A DNA stretch of 64,000 bases from Gammaproteobacteria bacterium. GTDB lineage: Bacteria; Pseudomonadota; Gammaproteobacteria; Steroidobacterales; Woeseiaceae. The position numbers and the translations under genes were made by a program. The notes beneath the pieces are model-generated. The model saw only the letters and a list, made by a program, of their open reading frames with translations, made no database searches and was not told where the DNA came from. Location: contig JAHZJK010000001.1 of assembly GCA_022600955.1 (NCBI GenBank), positions 62,001-126,000 of the forward strand, in the 5' to 3' direction. This document shows, in pieces, positions 1 to 8,684 of the stretch (the first letter of the stretch is position 1; each line of letters opens with the position of its first letter).

Positions 1-2
1 GG

Positions 3-686
3 GTGCGCTATCGCAATGGCGGCAGCGTGGCGGAGCAGGTATTGCTACCGTTTCTTGGCAGCCAGTCTCAAGAACGTATCGACGTGCTTGTGGTATCGCA
101 TGCTGATGATGATCATGCAGGTGGCGTAGCGCCTTTGCTGAAGTCATTGCCGGTTGGCCATGTCTACTCCGGAGAGCCGTTGCGACCGGACGTCAACAAT
201 CTCTCACGATGCAAAGCCGGGATGTCGTGGCGGCTGGACGGAGTCGATGTCCACATCCTGCATCCGTCCAGGCCGGGCCTAAGCGGAAACAACGCGTCCT
301 GTGTATTGCAGGTTGTGGTGGGCGACTATCGAATGCTCCTGACAGGCGACATCGAGTCTGCTGCGGAGCGGCAATTGCTGAAATTCGCCGACATACAGTC
401 CGATATCGTCATAATCCCACATCACGGCAGCGCCACGTCCTCAACGCCGGCTTTTGTCGAAGCGACGCGGCCGCGGGTCGCCATTGCGTCGGCCGGCTTT
501 GCCAATCGCTGGAACTTCCCCAAGACGTCTGTGGTCCGCCGTTGGCAGAGTATCGGCGCACGTGTCTACACAACTGCAGAATCAGGTGCGTTAAGCTTCA
601 GAGTGTGTGAGAAATCAGGTGTTTCAGCGATAGTTGAGCAGCGCCTGGCCAGACAACGATTCTGGCATGATGGATTAATGCCCTAG
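3..686 (+). CDS. comEC: ComEC/Rec2 competence protein, C-terminal part (partial at window edge)
   Basis: The reading frame is open at the left edge, so only the last ~227 residues are present. They form the metallo-beta-lactamase-like domain that ends ComEC, the inner-membrane channel that passes single-stranded DNA during natural transformation. Visible motifs are HADDDHAGG (residues 33-41 of the fragment), LLTGDIE (112-118) and HHGSATSS (140-147), the usual metal-binding set. The membrane Competence domain and OB fold must lie upstream, outside the window. The next gene in this strand is exbB, matching the comA-exbB-exbD order I recall from Pseudomonas. The GTG at position 3 is not the true start. 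Confidence 0.9.
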   Translation: MRYRNGGSVAEQVLLPFLGSQSQERIDVLVVSHADDDHAGGVAPLLKSLPVGHVYSGEPLRPDVNNLSRCKAGMSWRLDGVDVHILHPSRPGLSGNNASCVLQVVVGDYRMLLTGDIESAAERQLLKFADIQSDIVIIPHHGSATSSTPAFVEATRPRVAIASAGFANRWNFPKTSVVRRWQSIGARVYTTAESGALSFRVCEKSGVSAIVEQRLARQRFWHDGLMP

Positions 687-767
687 GCATTGAAAAAGCT
701 GGCGTTTCGGCGAGAATTTTCGTCGCGGTCGCTGTATATTTCCTTTTTCCACCTCGTTCAGGTTCCC

Positions 768-1382
768 ATGGTTGAGATCGTAAAATCCGGCGGCTGGTTG
801 ATGTTGCCAATAATCCTTTGCGCGATAGTCGCAATGGGGATCATTCTTGAGCGTTTCTGGACGCTCCAGCAAAAACGCGTCATTCCTGAAGACCTGACAA
901 GCAAGGTCTGGGGTTGGGTCAAGAAAGACCAGCTGGACCAGAAACAGATTCAGAGTTTGCACCAGGGCTCCGCGCTGGGACAGATTCTCGCCGCAGGCCT
1001 GATCAACCGTGATCGCGACCGTGTCGTTCTGAAGGATTCGATTGAGGATACCGGGCGTCATGTCGTGCACGAACTGGAACGCTATCTCGAAACACTGGGG
1101 ACGGTAGCAGCTGTGTCACCGTTGCTGGGACTCCTTGGCACCGTGATCGGTATGGTCGAGGTGTTTACCGAGATAACAACCCATGGCGTCGGCAACCCGA
1201 CCGCGCTGGCGGGTGGCATCGCGCAGGCATTGATAACGACGGCCGCTGGCCTGACAGTTGCGATTCCGGCATTGATCGGCTACCGCCACTACCGGACCCG
1301 CGTTGATACTCTGGTTGTCGATATGGAAAAAGAGGCCATCAAACTCGTCGAAGCGCTGCACCGGCGCTCGAACAGTGGGTAA
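768..1382 (+). CDS. exbB: MotA/TolQ/ExbB proton channel family protein
   Basis: 204 residues with three hydrophobic segments: about residues 11-28, 112-135 and 152-172. The conserved LLGLLGTVIGM stretch (119-129) and the second glycine/alanine-rich helix are typical of ExbB/TolQ. With ExbD it forms an inner-membrane motor that uses the proton gradient to energise an envelope process, usually TonB-dependent uptake. The frame is open further upstream to 690, but the ATG at 768 gives the family's normal N-terminus (MVEIVKSGGW), so I use it. exbD starts 3 bp after the stop. No tonB follows; the pair sits instead before msbA/lpxK/kdsB, as in Pseudomonas. Confidence 0.9.
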   Translation: MVEIVKSGGWLMLPIILCAIVAMGIILERFWTLQQKRVIPEDLTSKVWGWVKKDQLDQKQIQSLHQGSALGQILAAGLINRDRDRVVLKDSIEDTGRHVVHELERYLETLGTVAAVSPLLGLLGTVIGMVEVFTEITTHGVGNPTALAGGIAQALITTAAGLTVAIPALIGYRHYRTRVDTLVVDMEKEAIKLVEALHRRSNSG

Positions 1383-1385
1383 GCA

Positions 1386-1808
1386 ATGAAGCTCAATCTG
1401 CGACCAAGGGCGCAGCCAGAGGTGAATCTCACATCGCTTATCGATGTCGTATTTCTGTTGCTGATTTTTTTCATGGTATCGACGAGCTTCGTCAAGCAGT
1501 CACAAATCAACATCAGTTTGCCTGAGGCTGAATCCACGGCGGTGACGGAAGAGCCGCCTGAGACTATCGATATCATGATTACCGAAACAGGTACGTATCT
1601 CGTCAATGGACGGGAGCTGATCAACAATCGGGCAGAGACTATTCGCAATGCACTGCAGAAAGTGTCGGTCGGGCGAAATGACCTGCCGATGACGATCAGT
1701 GCCGATGCGAATGCAAAGCATCAGCACGTCGTGACGGCAATGGATGTTGCAGGGCGGCTTGGGTTTACGCAGATCAGTATCGCCACTGTTAGTGAAAGCG
1801 TTGACTAA
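1386..1808 (+). CDS. exbD: ExbD/TolR family biopolymer transport protein
   Basis: 140 residues with one N-terminal membrane helix (about 19-37) carrying the protonatable Asp20 in the LIDVVF motif, then a periplasmic domain. It partners the ExbB protein encoded just upstream. Its 3' end overlaps the proposed GTG start of msbA, so exbB-exbD-msbA-lpxK-kdsB look like one transcript. Function is inferred from family; whether it serves TonB or another energised process cannot be told here. Confidence 0.9.
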   Translation: MKLNLRPRAQPEVNLTSLIDVVFLLLIFFMVSTSFVKQSQINISLPEAESTAVTEEPPETIDIMITETGTYLVNGRELINNRAETIRNALQKVSVGRNDLPMTISADANAKHQHVVTAMDVAGRLGFTQISIATVSESVD

Positions 1809-3552
1809 GACCATCGACACACAGGTTCGCGATATTTATGGCCGGCTCTGGCATTACGTAACGCCTCACAAATTGATTGGATTTGTCGCTGTTGTCGGAA
1901 TGGCCGCGACCGCCGTGATTGAGGCAGGTCTGGTCGCGTTGCTCCAGCCATTGACCGATGAAGCGCTGGTAGCGAAGAACCTCGAGACCGCGCGGTGGAT
2001 TCCATTTGCGTTCATGGCGATCTTCATATTGCGGGGGATCTCGGGTTTCGCAACGGAAGCGTCACTGGGATGGATAGGGCGCCAGGTTATCAGCGACCTG
2101 CGACGCCAGGTCTTTGCAAAATTCCTGACATTACCGACGCAATTTTTCGACAAGCAGGCTGCAGGACCATTGCTGTCTCGCATGACCTACAACGTCGAGA
2201 TGGTAGCCGAGTCGGTGACGAGCGTGGTTACTATTGCAGTGCGCGATACATTGACCGTTATCGCAGCGATTTGCGTCATGCTGTATTTCAGTCCGACGCT
2301 GACAATCTTTGTCGCTATCCTGTTTCCAATTGTCGCAGCACTGGTGCGTTTGCTCGGTATTGCGTTTCGGCGCTATAGCGGTCGTATCCAGGATTCTGTT
2401 GGTGAAGTCACCCAGGTGACCGACGAGGTGATCCGTGGCAACTGGGTCGTTAAGGCATTCGGCGGATACGAGTATGAGAAAGACCGACTCACGGACGTCG
2501 ATGAACGTAACCGCAAACAGAATCTGAAACTGATTCGTGTGCGCTCGTTCGGTGTGGCCGTGACCCAGGTGGTTTTCGGATTCGGCATTGCGATGGTCAT
2601 TTACGTCGCAGGCAGGCAGTCCCTCAACAATGCGTTAACGGCTGGAGAATTCATCGCGTTTTTCTCTGCAATGATGCTGATGTTGCAGCCGGTGCGACGC
2701 ATAACCAACGTCAATGCGACGCTGCAACGCGGCGTTGCAGGTGCTGACAGCCTGTTCGCGGTGATTGATGAAACCGATGAAGAGGACAATGGTGATGTCG
2801 AAATCGAACGCGTTCGCGGCGATGTCAGCTTCGACAAGGTGTGCTTTTCCTACGGTGACGAAAACGCGATTGTAATCGACAATATCAGCGTCGACGTTGC
2901 AGCGGGAAAGACACTCGCCATCGTTGGCCATTCGGGCAGCGGCAAGTCGACACTGGCAAGCCTGTTGCCGCGTTTCTACGATATAGATTCAGGTGCCATA
3001 CGCATAGATGACGTTTCTATTAGCGACTTCACGCTGGCAAGCTTGCGCAATAACATCAGCCTGGTGAGCCAGGATGTCGTGCTGTTCAATGACACTATTC
3101 GTAATAACCTGGCGTACGGGCAGCTCAGGAATCATTCTGATGAGGAGCTGATGCAGGCAGCCGAGGCTGCGCACATCGTCGATTTTGTGAACGAACTTCC
3201 CGACGGCTTCGAGACCATGGTCGGAGATCGGGGCGTACTGCTGTCAGGTGGGCAGCGGCAGCGCATTGCCATCGGCAGGGCATTGTTAAAGAACGCGCCG
3301 GTACTGATCCTGGATGAGGCGACATCTGCATTGGATACCCGGTCCGAGCGCCGCATTCAGGAAGCCTTGAATACACTGATGCTTGACCGCACGACACTGG
3401 TAATTGCACATCGCCTGTCCACCGTGGAGAAGGCTGACTGCATTATCGTCCTGGACGCTGGCAAGCTCGTCGAGTCGGGTACGCATGCCGAATTGATAGC
3501 GCAGGATGGACACTACGCTGCGCTCTATCGCATGCAGTTCAGCGACGAGTAG
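1792..3552 (+). CDS. msbA: lipid A export ABC transporter, ATP-binding/permease protein MsbA
   Basis: Half-size ABC exporter with an N-terminal six-helix membrane domain (about residues 25-320) and a C-terminal ATPase. The Walker A motif GHSGSGKST is near residue 379, the signature LSGGQRQR near 484, followed by LILDEATSALD and the H-loop IAHRLST. MsbA flips lipid A-core across the inner membrane; lpxK and kdsB directly downstream make lipid A and KDO, which supports this over a generic exporter. The frame is open from 1744 inside exbD. I prefer GTG 1792 (586 residues; family about 580), with TTG 1801 as an alternative. Neither has a strong ribosome-binding site, so translational coupling to exbD is likely. 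Confidence 0.9.
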   Translation: MKALTKTIDTQVRDIYGRLWHYVTPHKLIGFVAVVGMAATAVIEAGLVALLQPLTDEALVAKNLETARWIPFAFMAIFILRGISGFATEASLGWIGRQVISDLRRQVFAKFLTLPTQFFDKQAAGPLLSRMTYNVEMVAESVTSVVTIAVRDTLTVIAAICVMLYFSPTLTIFVAILFPIVAALVRLLGIAFRRYSGRIQDSVGEVTQVTDEVIRGNWVVKAFGGYEYEKDRLTDVDERNRKQNLKLIRVRSFGVAVTQVVFGFGIAMVIYVAGRQSLNNALTAGEFIAFFSAMMLMLQPVRRITNVNATLQRGVAGADSLFAVIDETDEEDNGDVEIERVRGDVSFDKVCFSYGDENAIVIDNISVDVAAGKTLAIVGHSGSGKSTLASLLPRFYDIDSGAIRIDDVSISDFTLASLRNNISLVSQDVVLFNDTIRNNLAYGQLRNHSDEELMQAAEAAHIVDFVNELPDGFETMVGDRGVLLSGGQRQRIAIGRALLKNAPVLILDEATSALDTRSERRIQEALNTLMLDRTTLVIAHRLSTVEKADCIIVLDAGKLVESGTHAELIAQDGHYAALYRMQFSDE

Positions 3553-3558
3553 ATTCCC

Positions 3559-4569
3559 GTGGGATCCCTGTACAATTGGCTGCAGCGTGTCTGGTACGAC
3601 GGGGGTGCGTTCGGCTGGATCTTGCGGCCACTTAGCGGTCTGTATTGGCTCGTCAGCCGGCTACGGGCGTGGCTGTACAGCCGTGGTGTTTTCAGTACGC
3701 ACAAGGTGAGTGTGCCGGTGGTCGTGGTTGGCAATATTACAGCCGGTGGAACGGGCAAGACGCCAACAGTGATCTGGCTGGTCAATGAAATGCGGGATCG
3801 CGGCTATCAGCCGGGAATCATCAGCCGCGGCTACGGCGGCAGCAAGTCCGGGACGTCCATGCGCGTTGATGCGGACAGCGAAGCCGCTGTCGTCGGTGAT
3901 GAGCCGGTTCTGTTGGCACGGCGCGCAGCATGTCCGGTTGCTGTGGATGCCGATCGCGTCCGAGCGGCGTCGATGCTGGTCGACGATGGTGTCAATGTCA
4001 TCATTGCGGATGACGGGCTGCAGCACTTGCGATTGCAGCGAGACTTTGAGATTTGCGTTGTGGACGGCGTGCGCGGCCTGGGGAATCGCCGCTTGCTGCC
4101 TGCCGGGCCGATGCGTGAATCGGAGGACAGGCTCCAGTCTGTCGACCAGGTCCTGATAAATGGAAACGAGGACATCGACCTGCGAGGTACTCACTTTGTG
4201 TTACTGCCCGCTGATGCAGAGCGTGTCAACGGATCGGCAACAAAGGCGCTGCGTGAGTTCGCCGGATCAACAGTGCATGCGGTGGCGGCAATTGGTAATC
4301 CTGCGAGGTTTTTTGACATGCTCCGACAGCATGAGATTGACGTTGTGGAGCACGCGTTTGCTGATCACGCGAGCCTTGGTCGTGCGGATCTGGATTTTGG
4401 CGATGAGCTCGAGGTGTTGATGACGGAGAAAGATGCCGTCAAACTGGGGCGGAGTATTGCGAACAGGTTTTGGTACGTTCCGGTCAACCTTTCAATGGAG
4501 GCAGTCTCTGTGGCAACGCTGATGCAACAACTTGAGGCACGGCTCGCCACCGGAGGGGACGCCGCATGA
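3559..4569 (+). CDS. lpxK: tetraacyldisaccharide 4'-kinase LpxK
   Basis: 336 residues. LpxK phosphorylates the 4' position of the lipid A disaccharide at the inner membrane. A hydrophobic N-terminal segment (about 20-45) precedes the P-loop GGTGKTP (63-69); the later DDGLQH motif is also family-typical. The start is GTG, 6 bp after the msbA stop. The stop overlaps the kdsB start in an ATGA arrangement. Confidence 0.93.
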   Translation: MGSLYNWLQRVWYDGGAFGWILRPLSGLYWLVSRLRAWLYSRGVFSTHKVSVPVVVVGNITAGGTGKTPTVIWLVNEMRDRGYQPGIISRGYGGSKSGTSMRVDADSEAAVVGDEPVLLARRAACPVAVDADRVRAASMLVDDGVNVIIADDGLQHLRLQRDFEICVVDGVRGLGNRRLLPAGPMRESEDRLQSVDQVLINGNEDIDLRGTHFVLLPADAERVNGSATKALREFAGSTVHAVAAIGNPARFFDMLRQHEIDVVEHAFADHASLGRADLDFGDELEVLMTEKDAVKLGRSIANRFWYVPVNLSMEAVSVATLMQQLEARLATGGDAA

Positions 4570-5312
4570 ATTCCTTCATCGTTGTTATTCCAGCACGTTA
4601 TGCGTCCACGCGGCTGCCGGGCAAGGCGTTACTCGATTTGAACGGGAAGCCGATGCTGCAACATGTCTGGGAGCGAGCAATGGAGAGCGGTGCTTCCAAA
4701 ACCGTCATTGCGACCGATGACGAGCGCATTGCCAGTGCGGCGGAGGCTTTCGGGGCGTCGGTTTGCATGACAGGGGATCAGCATCTGTCGGGTACTGAAC
4801 GCATTGCCGAAGTTGCCGAGATCATGGACTGGGACGATGCGCAGATTGTCGTCAACCTGCAGGGTGACGAGCCATCAATGCCGGCCGCGCTTATCAATCA
4901 GAGTGCCGCACTGCTCGACGATCTGAGGGCAGACATAGCGACGTTAGCGTCCCCGTTTCTGAGTGTCGCTGACTTCGAGAGTCCAAATTGCGTCAAGGTG
5001 GTTCGCGCAGATAGTGGTCATGCACTCTATTTCAGCCGAGCTCAGATTCCATATGCGCGGCATCCTGAGCACGCGGAGGTGGCGAAGGAGTGTGCATTGC
5101 ACCATCACGGTATCTACGCCTACCGCTGCGGCGTACTGCGTCGTTTTGTGGCGGCCGACGCCTCGCCGCTGGAGATCAGCGAGCAGCTTGAACAATTGCG
5201 GGCACTCTCGCTGGACATGACGATTGCGGTGGGTGTTCCCGAGGTACGGCCAGGGATCGGCGTCGATACGCCAGCTGACCTGCAACGCGCAAGTGCGGAG
5301 CTCTCACGATGA
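4566..5312 (+). CDS. kdsB: 3-deoxy-manno-octulosonate cytidylyltransferase (CMP-KDO synthetase)
   Basis: 248 residues. It activates KDO with CTP for attachment to lipid A. The nucleotide-binding N-terminus IPARYASTRLPGKAL (about 8-22) and the NLQGDEP motif are clear. It overlaps lpxK by 4 bp and the next gene by 4 bp (ATGA at 5309), so the hydrolase downstream is translationally coupled to it. Confidence 0.95.
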   Translation: MNSFIVVIPARYASTRLPGKALLDLNGKPMLQHVWERAMESGASKTVIATDDERIASAAEAFGASVCMTGDQHLSGTERIAEVAEIMDWDDAQIVVNLQGDEPSMPAALINQSAALLDDLRADIATLASPFLSVADFESPNCVKVVRADSGHALYFSRAQIPYARHPEHAEVAKECALHHHGIYAYRCGVLRRFVAADASPLEISEQLEQLRALSLDMTIAVGVPEVRPGIGVDTPADLQRASAELSR

Positions 5313-6319
5313 AAAACCTGCTGACCATAGTTTTAATTGCCATGCTATCCGTCGCGTTGCCGACGCGAGCGGAGCAGCATTTCGCCGCGCTGGGTGATGT
5401 TGAGCTGTTATCCGGCGAAGTGTTACTCAATACGCGTGTGGGCTATTCAACCTATGGTGAGATGAACGCGGATCGCTCCAATGTGATCGTATTCCCGTCC
5501 TGGTTTACCGGTACCGGCGAGCAGCTGCATGCTTATGGCAAAATCGGCCCCGGACTGCTGGCCGATACCGATAAGTATTACGTTATCGCCATGGATGCGC
5601 TTGGAAACGGCTTGTCATCGTCGCCATCAAACAGCAAAGATCAGCCCGGAAAGCAGTTTCCGATGGTGTCGATCGGAGACATGGTACAAGTACAACATCA
5701 ACTGCTGACAAAACACCTGGATATTCAGCACGTCAAGGTCGTGATGGGCATTTCAATGGGCGGCATGCAGACATTCGACTGGATCGCCCGCTATCCGGAT
5801 TTTATGGACTACGCGATTCCGATAGACGGGTCTCCGGATATGACCTCGTACGATTTGCTGCAATGGGAGTTACATCGCGATCTGATCATCTCGATGCAGG
5901 AAGATGGTCGTAGTGAAGCGGAAACGATGGAATTGCTCACTCGGCTGGGTCAGCTAACCTTGTGGACCCCCGAGTATTTCGTACAAAACATCAGTCCCGA
6001 GGCATTGCCGGAGTACCTGGAGAATTCCCGTTCCAGTTTTGATAGCAACGATTACCTGTTGCAGTTACATGCCATGATCAATCTTGATTTGTTTGGTGCC
6101 GATGCGGCTACTCGAGAAGTCTATCTTGAGAAAATTCAGGCGAAGCTCCTCGTAGCCGGCGTACCAAGCGATCACACGGTCAACCCCACGCCTGCAATGC
6201 AGGCGGCTGCGGCAATCGACGCAGCGTACTTATCCAATCCCAGTATTTGTGGGCACATTGGCAACAGTTGCGAGTCCGACACTCTGGTTGCTCGTGTCCG
6301 CGAGTTTCTGGGCGACTAG
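5309..6319 (+). CDS. exported alpha/beta hydrolase of the homoserine acetyltransferase (MetX)-like family
   Basis: 336 residues starting with a clear signal peptide (about 1-21, cleaved after a TRA motif). The rest is an alpha/beta hydrolase fold of MetX type: the early GNG turn (99-101), the nucleophile elbow GISMGG with Ser149, and C-terminal Asp and His positions in SDHTVNP and CGHIG. True MetX is cytoplasmic and slightly longer; a secretion signal argues against a methionine role and for a periplasmic or secreted esterase/acyltransferase of unknown substrate. The ATGA overlap with kdsB makes it the last gene of the exbB-kdsB transcript. In Pseudomonas, as I recall, a tyrosine phosphatase gene follows kdsB instead. 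Confidence 0.75.
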   Translation: MKNLLTIVLIAMLSVALPTRAEQHFAALGDVELLSGEVLLNTRVGYSTYGEMNADRSNVIVFPSWFTGTGEQLHAYGKIGPGLLADTDKYYVIAMDALGNGLSSSPSNSKDQPGKQFPMVSIGDMVQVQHQLLTKHLDIQHVKVVMGISMGGMQTFDWIARYPDFMDYAIPIDGSPDMTSYDLLQWELHRDLIISMQEDGRSEAETMELLTRLGQLTLWTPEYFVQNISPEALPEYLENSRSSFDSNDYLLQLHAMINLDLFGADAATREVYLEKIQAKLLVAGVPSDHTVNPTPAMQAAAAIDAAYLSNPSICGHIGNSCESDTLVARVREFLGD

Positions 6320-6330
6320 AAAACGACGAC

Positions 6331-7269
6331 CTAGCTCCAGAGTTGCTGCTCGCCGAGGCGCACGATCAGCGTGTCGCAGGGAATGTGATCGATTACACGT
6401 TCGGCCGTACTGCCGATTATTGCGCGCTTGAGTCCCCAGCGCGCCAGCGCGCCCATGATAAACAAACCAGCATCTTTACTGCGTGCGAATGCAGGCAGGA
6501 TTTCATTGCTGCGGCCGGGTAGCTGATGAACGTGCTCGCTGTCCACGCCACAGTCGGCGGCGAGCTTGTCCAGCGCGGCGCGGTGTTCTGCCCGGACGCG
6601 CGCATCGATTTCGTCAATGGGTAGCGTGACCGGGACGAAGGTTCGGTTTGCCGCAGTTCCAATCTTGCCAAGGTTTTCGTAGGTATGAACCAGGTGAACA
6701 TCGCCATCGATAATCTTCGCGACTGCGTTCGCAGTATTGACGATTTCGTGATCGAGGGCGGCTGGCTTGTCGTGCGCATGGGTTGGATCGACGGCGGCAA
6801 CAATGACCGGGTTCTCGGGCATTGAGTCGGCTTTGACGAACCAGAGTGGTACGGGGCAAACGCGCATCAGCTGCCAGTCGGTGTCGACCATTATTCGTCG
6901 TTCCGCAACGCTATGGTGTTGTGTTGCCTTGACTACCATCGTTGGCGACACCGCAGAGACGGTCTCGAGGATGGCGTCACCGAGTGGTCGTTGCATCAGT
7001 ACCGAAGTGTCTACGTCGATGTTATCGGCGCGAAGCCTTTGCGCGAACTCATCGACCAGGCTCTCCTGAGCACTATGCAATTCGCGACGAATCGCATCGG
7101 CCTCATTCGATAATGCGAATCCGCCCAGTAAAGCGCCGTCGTCAGGCGCGAACAGAACGAGATGCACGCGGCAGTCGAACGAATTTGCGAGCCAGGCAAC
7201 ACGTTTGAGAAGCCGGTTCGGTTCTGAGTCGAGTTCAAGAATTGCAAGAATGGTTTTTCGGTCGCTCAT
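6331..7269 (-). CDS. tandem universal stress protein (UspE-like)
   Basis: 312 residues made of two Usp domains (about 5-145 and 155-310). The second ends with the nucleotide-binding pattern GALARWGLKRAIIGSTAER followed by PCDTLIVR, so it likely binds ATP; the first lacks as clear a motif. Start is ATG 7269; the frame also allows GTG 7281, which overlaps the stop of the cytochrome gene upstream on this strand. The two are probably co-transcribed. It is convergent with the MetX-like hydrolase, with 11 bp between stops and no obvious terminator. Role beyond stress response is not visible. Confidence 0.85.
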   Translation of the reverse strand: MSDRKTILAILELDSEPNRLLKRVAWLANSFDCRVHLVLFAPDDGALLGGFALSNEADAIRRELHSAQESLVDEFAQRLRADNIDVDTSVLMQRPLGDAILETVSAVSPTMVVKATQHHSVAERRIMVDTDWQLMRVCPVPLWFVKADSMPENPVIVAAVDPTHAHDKPAALDHEIVNTANAVAKIIDGDVHLVHTYENLGKIGTAANRTFVPVTLPIDEIDARVRAEHRAALDKLAADCGVDSEHVHQLPGRSNEILPAFARSKDAGLFIMGALARWGLKRAIIGSTAERVIDHIPCDTLIVRLGEQQLWS

Positions 7270-7277
7270 AGTCTTAC

Positions 7278-7730
7278 TCACGGATACATACGGTACTGGT
7301 ACTTCGGAATGACGACTTCGTATTGCGGCTGCAGATACATGACGAGGTCAGTGAGTTCCTGAACTGTCATGTAACGGTTGTATACGTACATGTTTGAGAC
7401 GTCATCCTCTGAGACGACATCCTTGGCATAGCCGCTAGCCAGCTTGTGCGACGGGTTGATGATCGCGGTGACCAGCTCGCCGTACGTCTTTACACTTGAT
7501 ACCTTGCCGCCCAGTTCGATATAGGGTGGGTCCGCAAGGGGAATTGCCGGAAAGCTCTCTCCCTGAATAGTGTGGCATTGGTGACATTGCATATAGAGAA
7601 ACGTGTCCCGACCAGAAATAGCATCTCCGTCCGGGAGCTTGAATCCAACCGCAGAATCTGCCTTGGGTGCACACCCGGACATAGTTGCGAGGAGGGCAAT
7701 GGCGAGCAGGGCGGAGCAAAACTTGATCAT
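7278..7730 (-). CDS. class I-type cytochrome c lipoprotein
   Basis: 150 residues. A lipoprotein signal peptide ends at Cys20 (ATMSGC) and a single haem-binding CHQCH lies at residues 49-53. A Met in the C-terminal half (near NRYMTVQ) could be the sixth ligand. The C-terminal region (VQELTDLVMYLQP) is the usual last helix of small cytochrome c domains. It is likely a membrane-anchored electron carrier facing the periplasm. A GGAGA ribosome-binding site precedes the ATG. No oxidase or dehydrogenase partner is next to it; the only operon neighbour is the universal stress protein. Confidence 0.85.
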   Translation of the reverse strand: MIKFCSALLAIALLATMSGCAPKADSAVGFKLPDGDAISGRDTFLYMQCHQCHTIQGESFPAIPLADPPYIELGGKVSSVKTYGELVTAIINPSHKLASGYAKDVVSEDDVSNMYVYNRYMTVQELTDLVMYLQPQYEVVIPKYQYRMYP

Positions 7731-7930
7731 CGTATTTCTCCATTCTCAGGAAGTGCAACGTCAATAATGCGTCTATATTTTTATCACGAAAGGCCCCTTG
7801 TCCAGATACGGATTTGACGCAAAATTTTTCGGCAATTGTCGCCTGGTGCTCGGCATCTGTGCGCGAGAGCGGCACTAACGGTAGAATCGTCAGTCCGGGC
7901 AGAATTCGTCGTGAATTTCAGGATCTCATC

Positions 7931-8002
7931 ATGAATCGGGCAAAACCAACGCTGTACCTACTCGCGCTATGCGCCATGAGCAATTTCGGCTGTGCTCAGT
8001 AG
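7931..8002 (+). pseudogene. orphan signal-peptide start, truncated after 23 codons
   Basis: An ATG with an AGGA site 7 nt upstream begins a 23-residue peptide with a basic N-terminus, a hydrophobic core (LYLLALCAM) and a GCAQ end, then a TAG at 8000-8002. This looks like the start of an exported protein whose body is gone. The aldo/keto reductase remnant begins at the very next bases in another frame, so a deletion or frameshift joining the two is the simplest reading. Confidence 0.5.
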
Positions 8003-8361
8003 ACCTCGACCCTGTTGAATTTGCAGAAAAAGACATTCGCCGTGGCATGCCGCGTTTTCAGGAACCACATTTCTCCAGGAATCGAGAGTGGTTGCCTGAG
8101 TTCAGGAATCTCGCTGATGAGGTGGGCTTTACGCCAGCGCAGCTCGCATTGGCCTGGGTACTGATGCATGGCGACAACGTGCACGTGATTCCAGGCACAA
8201 CATCGGTGAATCATCTGGAAGAGGACTATGTCGCGAAGGACATTGAACTATCTTCTGGAGTTTGTCGGAGGCTTGAGTCTCTGATCAATCAGGAAACGGT
8301 AAGCGGGCGCAGGTATACAGCACCGACGCAAGCGGAGATTGATACAGAGCAATTTGCATGA
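8002..8361 (+). pseudogene. aldo/keto reductase, C-terminal remnant
   Basis: About 119 residues match the last third of the YakC-type aldo/keto reductase family: MPRFQ...HFSRN, then GFTPAQLALAWVL and HVIPGTTSVNHLEE, the NADPH-binding end of the barrel. The N-terminal two-thirds, with the catalytic Asp/Tyr/Lys/His, are absent. The reading frame has an ATG at 7969 but no family-like N-terminus. Its stop overlaps the ATG of the next remnant (ATGA at 8358), suggesting a former operon. Confidence 0.75.
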
Positions 8362-8480
8362 CCGGATCAACCGCCGAAAACAAGCGATGCATTATCGTCG
8401 GTGCCAGTCACGGCGCGCGCAAGTGGCTACTCGCCAGCGCCGGCCGGGTTGGGATGGTCAGATCAGCTTGATTGGTCAAG
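8358..8480 (+). pseudogene. FAD-dependent ferredoxin/rubredoxin reductase, frameshifted N-terminal remnant
   Basis: The ATG at 8358 starts MTGSTAENKRCIIVGASHGA, the dinucleotide-binding beta-alpha turn of ferredoxin-NAD(P) reductases. The frame is then lost. From 8447 a second frame reads GWDGQISLIG, the next conserved block of the same family, so at least one indel lies around 8420-8446. After about 8480 no further similarity can be read. Only some 40 codons of a roughly 400-codon gene remain. Confidence 0.6.
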
Positions 8481-8684
8481 AAAAGTGCGCCCAAAACTAA
8501 GAACCTTGCGCGCCAAAATCGGTATTTCCGTCACGTTGGCAACCTGATCTCAATATCAAAATCGCTACTTACGAAAATCAGTATTGCCTGTAGAATCGCT
8601 TGCGGAATTGGCTCGAACGGGTGCCTGCTGTTTCCGTGTTGAACTGAATCAAAACCGACTCTTACACAGGCTGTATCTCGCAAG
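8481..8684. other. non-coding remainder of the decayed region
   Basis: Together with the three remnants above this completes a stretch of about 950 bp (7731-8684) without an intact gene. It is more AT-rich than its neighbours. I see no tRNA, repeat or clear terminator in it; it presumably supplies the promoter of the phosphatase at 8685. Confidence 0.4.

Noticed and set aside
690..767. Upstream extension of exbB
   Set aside because: The added residues are not hydrophobic or family-like; ATG 768 gives the family N-terminus.
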